DNA of 64,000 nucleotides from Micromonospora sp. WMMD1128 (GTDB lineage Bacteria > Actinomycetota > Actinomycetes > Mycobacteriales > Micromonosporaceae). The stretch spans positions 1,997,501 to 2,061,500 of the forward strand of contig NZ_CP114902.1 of the NCBI RefSeq assembly GCF_027497235.1, read 5' to 3'. The notes below the pieces were generated by a model. The model made no database searches, was not told the origin of the DNA, and saw only the letters and a program-made list of their open reading frames with translations. The position numbers and the translations under genes were made by a program. Positions 8,660-19,700 of this stretch are shown in pieces. Numbering within the stretch: the first letter of the stretch is position 1; every line of letters begins with the position of its first letter.

Positions 8660-10049
<1,390 letters not shown>

Positions 10050-10119
10050 CCGCCGCCACCGCTCGCCGACACCGACACCGACAGCCACCGTTCACGAGCC
10101 TGTCTGCATTCCGCGTGGT

Positions 10120-12057
10120 ATGCGTCTCCCGCCGACAGAGATACGGGGTTTCGACCAAGTGGGAAAGGCATTGCAGGTCACCCTGCTCGGACCCGTCTCG
10201 GCCGTCGTCGACGGCGCCGGCTCCGACCTCGGATCGCCGCGCCAGCGCGCGTTGTTCGCGACGCTCGCCGCCCGCCCCAACCAGCGGGTCCGACGCGACG
10301 ACCTGATCGACGGGGTGTGGGGCCTCGACGCGCCGCTCACGGTCACCAACAGCATCTACACCTACGTCAACCGGCTGCGCCGACTCCTCGAACCGCACCG
10401 CCCGCACCGCGCGCCGTCGCAGGTGCTGCTCTCCGAGGGGTCCAGTTACGTGCTGCGCCTGGACCCGACCCAGGTCGACTCCTGCTCGTTCATCCAGCAC
10501 GTCGAGCGGGCCCGGCAGTTACGCGCGGCCGGCGACGCGGACCGGGCCGTCACGGAGCTGTCCCAGGGCCTGGCCCTGTGGCGCGGGGTCGCCCTCGACG
10601 GCACCCACGGCCCGTTCGTCGAGGCCGAACGCGCCCGGCTCGACGAGCTGCGGCTGGCCGTGCTCGAGGACCGGGCCGAGATGCTGCTGGAGCTGGGGCG
10701 GCAGATGGAGGCGGTCGGTGAACTGGTCCCGCTGGTCCGCCTGCACCCGCTGCGGGAGCGCCTGCGGCACCTGCTCGTGCTCAGCTACGCCCGGCTCGGC
10801 AGCCGGGCCGAGGCCCTCGCCGAGATCCGGGACCTGCGCGAGACGTTGAGCACCGAGCTGGGCCTCGACCCGCCGGCGGCGATGCGGCGTCTCCAGGAGC
10901 AGATCCTGCGCGGTGAGGTCCACGCCACCGATGCCGGTGGCTCCGGGCCGGCCTCCGACGCGGACACCGGTCGGCCCGGCCACGTCGGGTCGGGCTCGCC
11001 GGCGCCGCCCGCGCGGCCGTCGGCGGGCACTCCCGCGGCGCTGCCGATGAACCCCGCCCAACTGCCGCGCGACGTCCCGGGCTTCCTCGGCCGGCACTGC
11101 GAGATCGCCGGCCTCTACAAGTCGGTGTGCGAGGCGGAGGCGGAGGGCGCGCCACCGGTGATCCTCATCGGCGGCCCACCCGGCGTCGGCAAGTCGACCC
11201 TGGCGGTCCACTTCGCCCACCAGATCGCCGACCGGTACCCCGACGGGCAGCTCCACCTCGACCTGCGCGGCTTCGCTCGCGAGCCCGAGCCGATGTCGTC
11301 GGCGGAGGCGCTCGGTCACCTGCTGGCCGGGCTCGGCGTCGAGCCCGACCTGCCCTCGGACGTGGACCGGCGGGCCGGCCTCTACCGCAGCCTGATGGCC
11401 GGTCGGCGGATGATCCTGCTGATCGACAACGCACGCTGGATCGAGCAGGTCCGGCCGCTGCTACCGCCCAGCCGGTCCTGCCTGGTGCTGGTGACCAGCC
11501 GCAACCGGCTGTCCGGGCTGACCGCCCGGGACGGCGCCCGCCGGGTGAACCTCGACCCCATGTGCGACGACGACCTGCTCGGCCTCATCCGCTGCGTCAT
11601 CGGCGGCGGGACGGTCGAGGACCGGTCGGTGCTGCGCACGGTGGTGGCCGCCTGCGGTCGACTGCCGCTGGCGGTGCGGATCGCCGCCGAGCGGATCAGC
11701 ACCGCCCGGCTGCCGGCCGAGGCGTTCGCCGAGGCCAGCACGCCCGGTGAGCTGCTGGACGTGCTGGAGACGCCGGGCGACCCCCAGTCGTGCATGCGGG
11801 AGGTGCTGCACTGGTCGTACCGGGCGCTGTCCGCCGAGGCCGCCGCGATGTTCGACGCGCTGGGACGCCACGGGGGGTCGGCCTTCGACCTCGAGACGGC
11901 CGCCGCGCTGTCCCGCACCTCCGTCCGACAGGCGTGGTGGGCCGTCGGCGCCCTCGTCGACAGCAACCTGGTCGAGCAGCGGGACTGGGACCGCTACGAG
12001 ATCAACCCGCTGATCCACGCGTACGCGGTGGAGCGCGCCGGCGCCGACCAGGGCTGA
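10120..12057 (+). CDS. SARP-family pathway activator with NB-ARC-like ATPase domain
   Basis: 645 residues. Residues about 17-110 form the OmpR-like winged-helix DNA-binding domain (VTLLGPVSAVVDG..., RQRALFATLAARPNQRVRRDDLIDGVWG), residues 115-265 the bacterial transcriptional activation domain, and from about residue 310 an NB-ARC/STAND ATPase with Walker A GGPPGVGKST and Walker B-like RMILLIDNARW. The C-terminal TPR sensor typical of AfsR is missing, giving a medium-length SARP. Codon 134 is TTA (10519-10521), the rare leucine codon read by bldA tRNA in streptomycetes. Probably the main activator of the NRPS and sugar operons. The start is uncertain: neither ATG 10120 nor GTG 10159 has a strong ribosome site. 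Confidence 0.9.
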   Translation: MRLPPTEIRGFDQVGKALQVTLLGPVSAVVDGAGSDLGSPRQRALFATLAARPNQRVRRDDLIDGVWGLDAPLTVTNSIYTYVNRLRRLLEPHRPHRAPSQVLLSEGSSYVLRLDPTQVDSCSFIQHVERARQLRAAGDADRAVTELSQGLALWRGVALDGTHGPFVEAERARLDELRLAVLEDRAEMLLELGRQMEAVGELVPLVRLHPLRERLRHLLVLSYARLGSRAEALAEIRDLRETLSTELGLDPPAAMRRLQEQILRGEVHATDAGGSGPASDADTGRPGHVGSGSPAPPARPSAGTPAALPMNPAQLPRDVPGFLGRHCEIAGLYKSVCEAEAEGAPPVILIGGPPGVGKSTLAVHFAHQIADRYPDGQLHLDLRGFAREPEPMSSAEALGHLLAGLGVEPDLPSDVDRRAGLYRSLMAGRRMILLIDNARWIEQVRPLLPPSRSCLVLVTSRNRLSGLTARDGARRVNLDPMCDDDLLGLIRCVIGGGTVEDRSVLRTVVAACGRLPLAVRIAAERISTARLPAEAFAEASTPGELLDVLETPGDPQSCMREVLHWSYRALSAEAAAMFDALGRHGGSAFDLETAAALSRTSVRQAWWAVGALVDSNLVEQRDWDRYEINPLIHAYAVERAGADQG

Positions 12058-12063
12058 CCGGGC

Positions 12064-12088
12064 CCGGCGCCGCCGTCCGGGGCGCCGG
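12064..12088. terminator. possible convergent terminator
   Basis: Inverted repeat ccggcgcc/ggcgccgg with a 9-nt loop lies in the 40-bp gap between the convergent SARP and phosphopantetheinyl transferase genes. No U-tract, as usual in high-GC hosts. Confidence 0.4.
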
Positions 12089-12097
12089 CCGGCGGCC

Positions 12098-12856
12098 TCA
12101 CCCGTGTGGCCGCGGTGACCCGACGGCGGGGACGACGATGCCGGTCGCGAGGACGGAGTCCGTCGCCCGCCAGCGGCCGGCGAGTCCCACCATCGGCCGG
12201 GAACCGACCCGGGCCCCGTCGACGAGCAGCCGGGCGGTGAACCCGCCGTCGGCGCGTAGCGCCACCTCGGCCTGGGCGAAGTCGAGCCCGCGGCCGGTCA
12301 GCGGGAACCAGACCTTGTAGATCGCCTCCTTGGCGCTGAACAGCAACCGGTCCCAGTGCACGGCCGGGGTGGTGACCGGCAGCCGGCGGATCGCCGCCCG
12401 TTCCGACGGCAGCGAGATCGCCTCCAGCATGTCGTAGGGCAGGACCTGGTTCGGCTCGGCGTCGATGCCCACCGCGGCGACCTCGCTGTCCAGCGCCACC
12501 GCGCAGGCACGGTGGCCCCGGCAGTGGGTGATGCTGCCCACGACGCCCGGCGGCCATGTCGGCGCGCCGTCCGGGCCCGGCAGCACCGGCACCGGGGAGA
12601 TGCCGAGCCGGGCCAGGGCCCGCCGCGCGCACACCCGTACCGTGGTGAACTCCTCCCGGCGCCGCCGCACGACGTTGCGGATCACCGCCTGCTCCTGCGG
12701 GAACAGCGGGACGTCGACGATGTCCTGCGACGTCTCCTCGACCACGCAGATCCCGGCCGGCAGCAGGCTCGCGACCAGCCCCGGCCCGGCGGCGGACCGA
12801 CCGGCGCCGGGAACTTCCCCGTTCGCGTGCATCCCCGGGCCGGGCCGCTCACTCAC
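12098..12856 (-). CDS. 4'-phosphopantetheinyl transferase (Sfp/EntD type)
   Basis: 252 residues. The two family blocks are present: AAVGIDAEPNQVLP (metal-binding Asp and Glu) and FSAKEAIYKVWFPL (WxxKEA-like catalytic block), preceded by GSITHCRGHRACAVA. It transfers phosphopantetheine from CoA to Ser of carrier domains; clients here would be the six NRPS T domains and the stand-alone ACP. Last gene of the core NRPS operon; the GTG start overlaps the carbamoyltransferase gene end by 8 nt, so expression is coupled to that of the synthetases it activates. Confidence 0.92.
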   Translation of the reverse strand: MSERPGPGMHANGEVPGAGRSAAGPGLVASLLPAGICVVEETSQDIVDVPLFPQEQAVIRNVVRRRREEFTTVRVCARRALARLGISPVPVLPGPDGAPTWPPGVVGSITHCRGHRACAVALDSEVAAVGIDAEPNQVLPYDMLEAISLPSERAAIRRLPVTTPAVHWDRLLFSAKEAIYKVWFPLTGRGLDFAQAEVALRADGGFTARLLVDGARVGSRPMVGLAGRWRATDSVLATGIVVPAVGSPRPHG

Positions 12857-13775
12857 CGAGCGTCCAGTGCAGCGCCGCCATGGCGCTGTGCAGCTTGTGT
12901 CGGGCCTGCTCGAACGCCAGGCTGGCCGGACCGTCGAGGACCTCGGCGGCGACCTCCTCGCCCCGGTGCGCCGGCAGGTCGTGCAGGAACACCGCGTCGG
13001 GGAAGCGCGCCATCAGCGCCGCGTCCACGGCGAACGGCGCGAACACGCGACGCCACTGCGGGTCCGGCTTCGTGGTGCCGGTCGTCTGCCACCGGGTGGT
13101 GTAGACCACGTCGGCCCCCGCCGGCAGCGCCGCCATGTCGTGCCGCTGCCGGATCCGTCCCCCGGACCGGGCGCCGAGCGCCCGCGCCTCGTCGACGAGC
13201 GCGGGCGGCAGGCCGTACCCCGGCGGGGTACGCAGCTCCAGGTCGAGCCCGAGCCGGGGCAGGGCGAGCGCCAGCGCGGACGCCGTGTTGTTGCCCTCAC
13301 CGACGTAGAGCACCCGCAGCCCGGTCAGGTCGCCGAAGCGCGCCCGCATCGTGCTGAGGTCGGCCAACGCCTGGGTGGGGTGCTCCTGCGCGCTCATCGC
13401 GTTGATCACCGTGCCGAGGTGCCGGGACAGGGTACGCAGCTCGGCCTCCGGGCCGGCGGTGCGCGCCACCACCGCGTCGAGCATCCCGCCCAGCACCCGC
13501 GCGGTGTCGGCCATCGTCTCGCCGGTGTTGAGCTGGAGGTCACCCGGCCCGTACGTGACCACCTGCGCGCCCAGCCGCAGGGCGCCCGCCGTGAACGCCG
13601 TGCGGGTGCGGGTGGACGTCTTGGTGAACAGCACACCGACGACCCGCCCGCGCAACGCCCCGGTCGGATCCCGACGACCGGTGGCGAAGTCGACGCTGCG
13701 CCGTACCAGCTCGGCGAGCTGCTCGTCGGTCAGGTCCCGCAGCGAGATCAGGTGGCGCCCGCGCACGTCAGTCAC
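12849..13775 (-). CDS. ornithine/aspartate carbamoyltransferase-like enzyme (probable diaminopropionate carbamoyltransferase)
   Basis: 308 residues, the usual length of ornithine carbamoyltransferase. Carbamoyl-phosphate loop STRTRT (residues 54-59) and HPTQ (132-135) are intact. The substrate-side motif, HCLP in ornithine enzymes, reads HDLP here, so a changed amino-acid substrate is likely. GTGA overlap with the two-module NRPS gene upstream. In tuberactinomycin clusters an enzyme of this family (VioL) is proposed to convert 2,3-diaminopropionate to beta-ureidoalanine. With SbnA/SbnB-like genes in the same operon, the same reaction is inferred here. Alternatives: carbamoylation of ornithine to citrulline, or of a diaminopropionyl residue in the finished peptide. 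Confidence 0.85.
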   Translation of the reverse strand: MTDVRGRHLISLRDLTDEQLAELVRRSVDFATGRRDPTGALRGRVVGVLFTKTSTRTRTAFTAGALRLGAQVVTYGPGDLQLNTGETMADTARVLGGMLDAVVARTAGPEAELRTLSRHLGTVINAMSAQEHPTQALADLSTMRARFGDLTGLRVLYVGEGNNTASALALALPRLGLDLELRTPPGYGLPPALVDEARALGARSGGRIRQRHDMAALPAGADVVYTTRWQTTGTTKPDPQWRRVFAPFAVDAALMARFPDAVFLHDLPAHRGEEVAAEVLDGPASLAFEQARHKLHSAMAALHWTLGE

Positions 13776-16700
13776 TTCCGTCCCCCGTCGGTCGTCGTCT
13801 CCCCGGTCACGGCGGCAAGCACCGCCGCCAACGCGGCGACCCGCGGCGGTCGCAGCACCCCCAGGTGGTCGCCGGCGACCCGGTGCACCCGGACGTCCCC
13901 GGCGGCGGCCCCGCGCCACCGCCGCACGTACTCCGCCGGCCGCAGGTCCAGCGCCGACTCGTGGTCCCCGGCCGCCACCTCGTCGCTGAGCAGCACGTCG
14001 ACGCTGCCGGCGTAGGTCGGGAAGCGGTAGTCGAGCCGGGCCTGGAGCAGGTGCCGCCAGGCCCGCAGGCGGTGGGCCCACACGTCGCCCAGGTCGGCGT
14101 CGTCGACCCAGGCGTCGGCGTCGTCGACGAGCTCCCGGATGGTGGCCAGGAGGTCCGCCCGGCGGGCCGGGTCGGCGCCCTCGCCGGCCACGGCAGCGCA
14201 GACCCGCTCGGCGTCGCGCAGCCGGGCGAGCCGCGCGCCGACCCGGGCCCGGTGCGCCTCCCGGTCCGCCGCCGCGTCGTCGTTCACCGGATCCAGCAGG
14301 ATCAGCCGGACCCGCTCGCCGTCGGCGCGCAGCCGGCGGGCCATCTCCCAGGCGATCCCGCTGGAGGCGCACCAGCCGAGCAGGTGGTAGGGCCCGCTCG
14401 GGCGGGCCGCCCGCAGCTCGTCGAGGTAACGCCCGGCGATGGCCGGGACGTCCGTGGCCGCCACCGTGCCGTCGTGCAGCCCGGGCCACTCGAACGCGGC
14501 GACCGGCTGCTCGGCGACCGCGGCCAGCTCCCGGTACCAGTGCGCGCTGCCACCGCCGGGGTGCAGGCAGAACAGCGGCGTCCCCGCGCCGTCGCGGCGG
14601 AGCCACAGCAGCGCCGAGGCGGGCGACCGGTCCGGGGCGCCGGCGGCGGTCGCGATGCCGCGTACGGTGCGGTGGGTCAGGAAGTCCCGGAAGCTCAGGT
14701 CGATCCCGTCGGCCCGGCGCAGCCGCGCGATGACCCGCAGCATCAGCAGCGAGTGACCGCCGATGGCGAAGAAGTCGTCGTCGCGGCCGACCCGGTCCCG
14801 GTCGAGCAGGTCGGCCCAGGTCGCGGCGATGGCCTGCTCCACCGGTCCGCGGGGCGCGCGGTAGGGGAGGGCCGGCGCGGTCTCGTCCGGCGCCGGCGCC
14901 GGCAGGGAACCCCGGTCGATCTTGCCGTTGGGAAGGCGCGGGAACGCCGGCAGCACGGTGAACGTGGCCGGCACCATGTGGTCCGGCAGCACGGCGCCCG
15001 CGCGCCGCCGCACCTCCGCGGCCGTGCCCCCGGCGTCCAGGACCAGGTACGCGGCGAGCCGCCGGTTGCCGTCGCCGCCGGTCACCGGGTGCACCACCGC
15101 GCCGCGCACCCCCGGCTGGGTCAGCAGGACGTGCTCGACCTCGCCCAGCTCGATCCGGAAGCCGCGGATCTTCACCTGGTGGTCGCGCCGGCCGAGCACC
15201 ACGACCCGGCCGTCCCGGTCCCACCGGCCGATGTCGCCGGTGGCGTAGAGCCGCGCGCCGGGCGTCGCGGCGTACGGGTCGGGCAGGAACGCGCCGGCGG
15301 TGGCCCGGGGCCGGCCGAGGTAGCCCTGCGCCAACCCGTCGCCGCCGACGAAGATCTGCCCCGGCACCCCGGGCAGCACCGGCGTGAGGTCGTCGTCGAG
15401 CAGGTGGACTGTGGTGTTCGCGGCCGGCGTCCACACCGGCGCGTCGGGGCCGGAGAGGCGGGAGCCGAAGCAGAAGACGGTCGCCTCGCTCGGGCCGTAG
15501 TTGTCCCAGACCTCGGCGCCGTCGGCGGCCAGCCGGCCGACCAGCCCGGCGTCGACGGCCTCCCCGCCGGAGAGCACCCGGAACCCGGCCGGCGGGGTCC
15601 AGCCCGACTCCAGCAGCATCCGCCACGTCGTCGGGGACGCCTGCATGACGGTGGCCCCGGTGCGGCGCAGCAGGTCGGCCAGGGACACCGGGTCGCGGGC
15701 GTCGTCCTCGCTGGCGAGCACGAGCTGACCGCCGCAGCCGAGTGTGACGGCGAGCGCGAGCTGCGCCACGTCAGTGGAGACGGGCACCACCCCGAGTACC
15801 ACGTCGGCGGCGCTCAGCCGCAGGTTGCGGCGCATCGCGGCGGCCCGGTCGGCGAGCGCGCCATGGGTCGCCACCACGCCCATCGGCCGGCCGGTGGAGC
15901 CGGAGGTGTGCACCACGTACGCCACGTCGTCCGGGTGCGGCTGCCGGAGCGGCGCGCCGTCGTCGCCGCGCTCGTCCGGGTCGGGCGTCAGGACCGGCCG
16001 CCCGCCGTGCCGGCCGACGTGCTCCGGCCCGGCGACGACCGCCCGGACGTCGGCGTCGGCCAGGACGGCGGTGACCCGGGGCAGGGGATCGCGACGGTCG
16101 ACCGGCACCCAGGCGGCGCCGGCCGCGGCGATGCCGGCGATCGCCGCCAGCAGTTCCGGTTCCCGGGGCAGGCAGACGCCGACCCGGTCACCGGGGCGTA
16201 CCCCGGCGGCCCGCAGCCGCGCCGCCCACGTCCGGGCCCGGCGGTGCAGGTCGCGGTAGGTCAGCCGGTCGTCGGCGGTGCGCACCGCGACGGCGTACGG
16301 CCGCTCGCCGGCCTGCTCGGCGACGAGCTGGTGGAGGCCGCGGACGGTGACCGGCGTCCTCGGCCCGGCGCCGGCCGACAGCAGCCGCGCCCGCGTCTCC
16401 GCCGGCAGCAGGACCCGGGTGGCCGGGCCGTCCGGGTCGGTCGCCATGGCGGTCAGCGCCGCCCGGTACATGCCGGCCAGCAGGTCGCAGTGCCGCCTGT
16501 CGATCCGCGCGGCCTGGGCCATCATGACCAGCGCCCCGCCCAGCGTGGACACGGCGAAGGGGAACTCGTTGGGGCTGACGTCGGTGCTCGCCTCGGTGTC
16601 CACCGTGACCCGGTCCAGCACGTGGAAGTCGAGGTAGTTGAACGCGACCTCGTGCAACCGGCCGCCGGCGCCGAAGAGCCGCTGCATCTCGGCGAGCGGA

Positions 16701-19700
16701 TAGCGGCGGTGCGGCCAGAGCGCCACCTCCTCGGCGAAGACCGCCCGGACCAGGTCCCGCCAGCTGCCGGTGGCCGGCGGCGCCACCACGGGCACCGGGT
16801 TGAGGAACATCCCCCGGACCAGGTCGCCGCCCTGCGCCTCGGTGCGGCCGTTGCTCACCAACGCGCCGTGGAACGCGGTCGTGCCGGTGGCCTGCCGCCA
16901 CACCGTGAGGTGCGCGGCGAGCAGCACGCTCTTGAGCGAGGCGCCGGCCCGCTTCGCCAGCTCGCGCAGGCCCGCCTCGACGTCCCGGTAGGGCACGTGC
17001 ACCGCGCACGTCCCGGTCGCGGCCGGGTCGCCCCAGGCCGCCGGGATGGTGAGCCGTTCCACGCCGGCCAGCCGTCCGGCCCAGAAACCCCGGTCGGCCG
17101 GGTCGGTGACGCTGTGCCGTTCCTGGGCGACGAAGTCGGCGAACCGGACGGTGGTCGCCTCGGGCGCGGGCGGCGGATGCCCCGCCCGGTGCGCCCGGTA
17201 GCCCGCCAGCAGCTCCGAGACCAGGGAGTTGTGGCTCCACCCGTCGAGGATGGCGTGGCACTCGGTGAGCGACAGGTACCACCGCTGGTCGGTGACCCGG
17301 TGCGCGTGCACCCGGATCAGCGGCGCCCGGCCGAGGTCGAAGACCCGGACCCGTTCCCGGCGGCGGAACCGGTCCAGGTGGGCCCGCTGCTCGTCGGCCG
17401 GCATCCCGCGCAGGTCGTGGTGGGCGCACTCGGGCGTCGCGGCCCGGTGCACAAGTTGCACCGGCTCGGCGAAACCGGCCAGGTCGAACGAGGTGCGCAG
17501 GATCTCGTGCGCGGCCACCGCGCCGTCGACGGCCGCCCGCAGCGCCGCCGGGTCGAAGTCGCCGGTGTCGCGCACCAGGTAGCTGGTGACGTTCTGGTAG
17601 GGCCGGTTCTCCGGGTCGGCCAGCAGCTCGTAGACCATGCCGGCCTGGGCCCGCGCCATCGGGTACGCGTCGACGACGCCCGCCGGCACCCGGGCCCGGT
17701 CGTCCGGGTCGAGCAGCGCGAACGGCGGGGTGCCCACCCGCTCGGCGGCGTGCTGGCCGGGCCCGCCGGCGAGCAGCTCGGCGATGCTCTGGTGGCGGAA
17801 CAGGTCCTGCACCGAGTAGCCGAAGCCCCGGTCCCGCAGCAGGCCGACGAGGCGTACCGCCCGGATGGAGTCGCCGCCGAGGGCGAAGAAGTTGTCCCGG
17901 ACCCCGACCAGGTCGACGCCCAGGACCTGGGCCCACAGCCCGGCCAGCGCCATCTCCGCGGCGGTGGCCGGCGGCCGGTACTCCTGCCGCTGCTCCGGGC
18001 GGGCCTCGTCCGGCGCCGGCAGGGCCCGCCGGTCGACCTTGCCGTTGACGGTCAGCGGCAGCTCCGGCAGCACCGTCAACACCGCCGGCACCATGTAGGC
18101 GGGCAGCCGCTGGGACAGGTGGGCCCGCACCTGCGGCACGGTCACGGTGTCGGTGCGCGGCACCAGGTAGCCGACCAGCCGGTGCTCGCCCGGGCCGGTC
18201 TCCTGGACGGTGACCACCGCCGCCTTCAGGTCGGGGTGCGCGCCCAGGCACGCCTCGACCTCACCGAGCTCGACCCGGAAGCCGCGGATCTTCACCTGGT
18301 CGTCGAACCGGCCGAGGAACTCCAGCTCACCGCCGGGCATCATGCGCGCCTTGTCGCCGGAGCGGTACAGGCGGGCGCCGGGCGCGCCGAACGGGTCCGG
18401 CACGTACCGCCGGGCGGTCAACGCCGGCCGGTTGAGGTAGCCACGGGTGACCCCCGGCCCGCCGACGCAGATCTCCCCGGGCACGCCGAGCGGCACCGGC
18501 TGCAACCGGTCGTCCAGGAGGTGGACGGTCAGGTCGGTGAGGGGACGCCCGATCGGGCTGCGCCGCCGGTCGAGGTCGGCGACGGTCAGGGCGCGGTAGG
18601 TGCTGTGCACCGTGGTCTCGGTGATGCCGTACATGTTGACCAGTCGGGGCGTCTCGTCGCCGAACCGCTGCCACCAGGGGCGCAGGGACTCCACGTCGAC
18701 GGCCTCGCCGGCGAGGATCACCAGACGCAGGCAGAGCCGGTCCAGGTCGCCCTCGCCCCGCTCGGCGAGCTGGATCAGGGAGCGGAACGCCGACTGGGTC
18801 TGGTTGAGCACGGTGACCCGCTCGGCGGCGAGCAGGTCGGCAAGTTCCCACGGCGACCGGGAGACCTGGTACGGCACCACCACGAGCCGGCCGCCGTGCA
18901 GCAGGGCGCCCCAGATCTCCCAGACCGAGACGTCGAACGCGTACGAGTGGAACAGCGCCCACACGTCGTCCGGCCCGAACCGGTACTCGGGCTCGGTGCC
19001 GGTCAGCAGCCGCACCACGTTGCCGTGCGTGACCTGCACCCCCTTGGGCTGCCCGGTCGACCCGGAGGTGTAGATGACGTAGGCCAGGTCGTCGGGGTGG
19101 GCCGGCACCGGCGGCGGGTCGCCCGGCAGCGCGGCGATCCGGGCCGCCTCGGCGGGGTCGTCGAGGACGATCACCTCGTCGTCCGGTTCGGTCGGCGCCC
19201 GGGTGGCCAGGGCGCGGTCGGTGACGAGGACGTGCGCGTCCGCGTCGCGCAGCAGGAAGCCCAGCCGCTCCTGCGGGTGGTCCGGGTCCAGCGGCAGGTA
19301 GGCGGCGCCGGCCTTGAGCACGCCGAGCACGGCCACCACCAGGTCGAGGCCGCGGGGCAGGCAGACGCCCACCAGGTGCTCCCGCCCGACGCCGGCCCCG
19401 CGCAGCCGGTGGGCCAGCCGGTTGGCGCGTTCGTCCAGCTCGCGGTAGGTCAGCCGGTCTTCGCCCGCGGTCAGCGCGACCGCGTCGCCGCAGCGGCGGG
19501 CCTGCTCGCCGAAGCGTTCGTGCAGGCACGGTCCGGCCGGCGCGGCGCCCGCCGGCGGCCGGACCACCTCGGCCAGCGCCGGGCCGTCGAGCATCGGCAG
19601 GGCGCCGACTGGGCGGCCCGGGTCGGCGACCGCCGCCTCCAGCAGCCGCCGGTAGATCCGGGTCATCCGGTGGATGGTCGGCTCGTCGAACAACGCGTAC

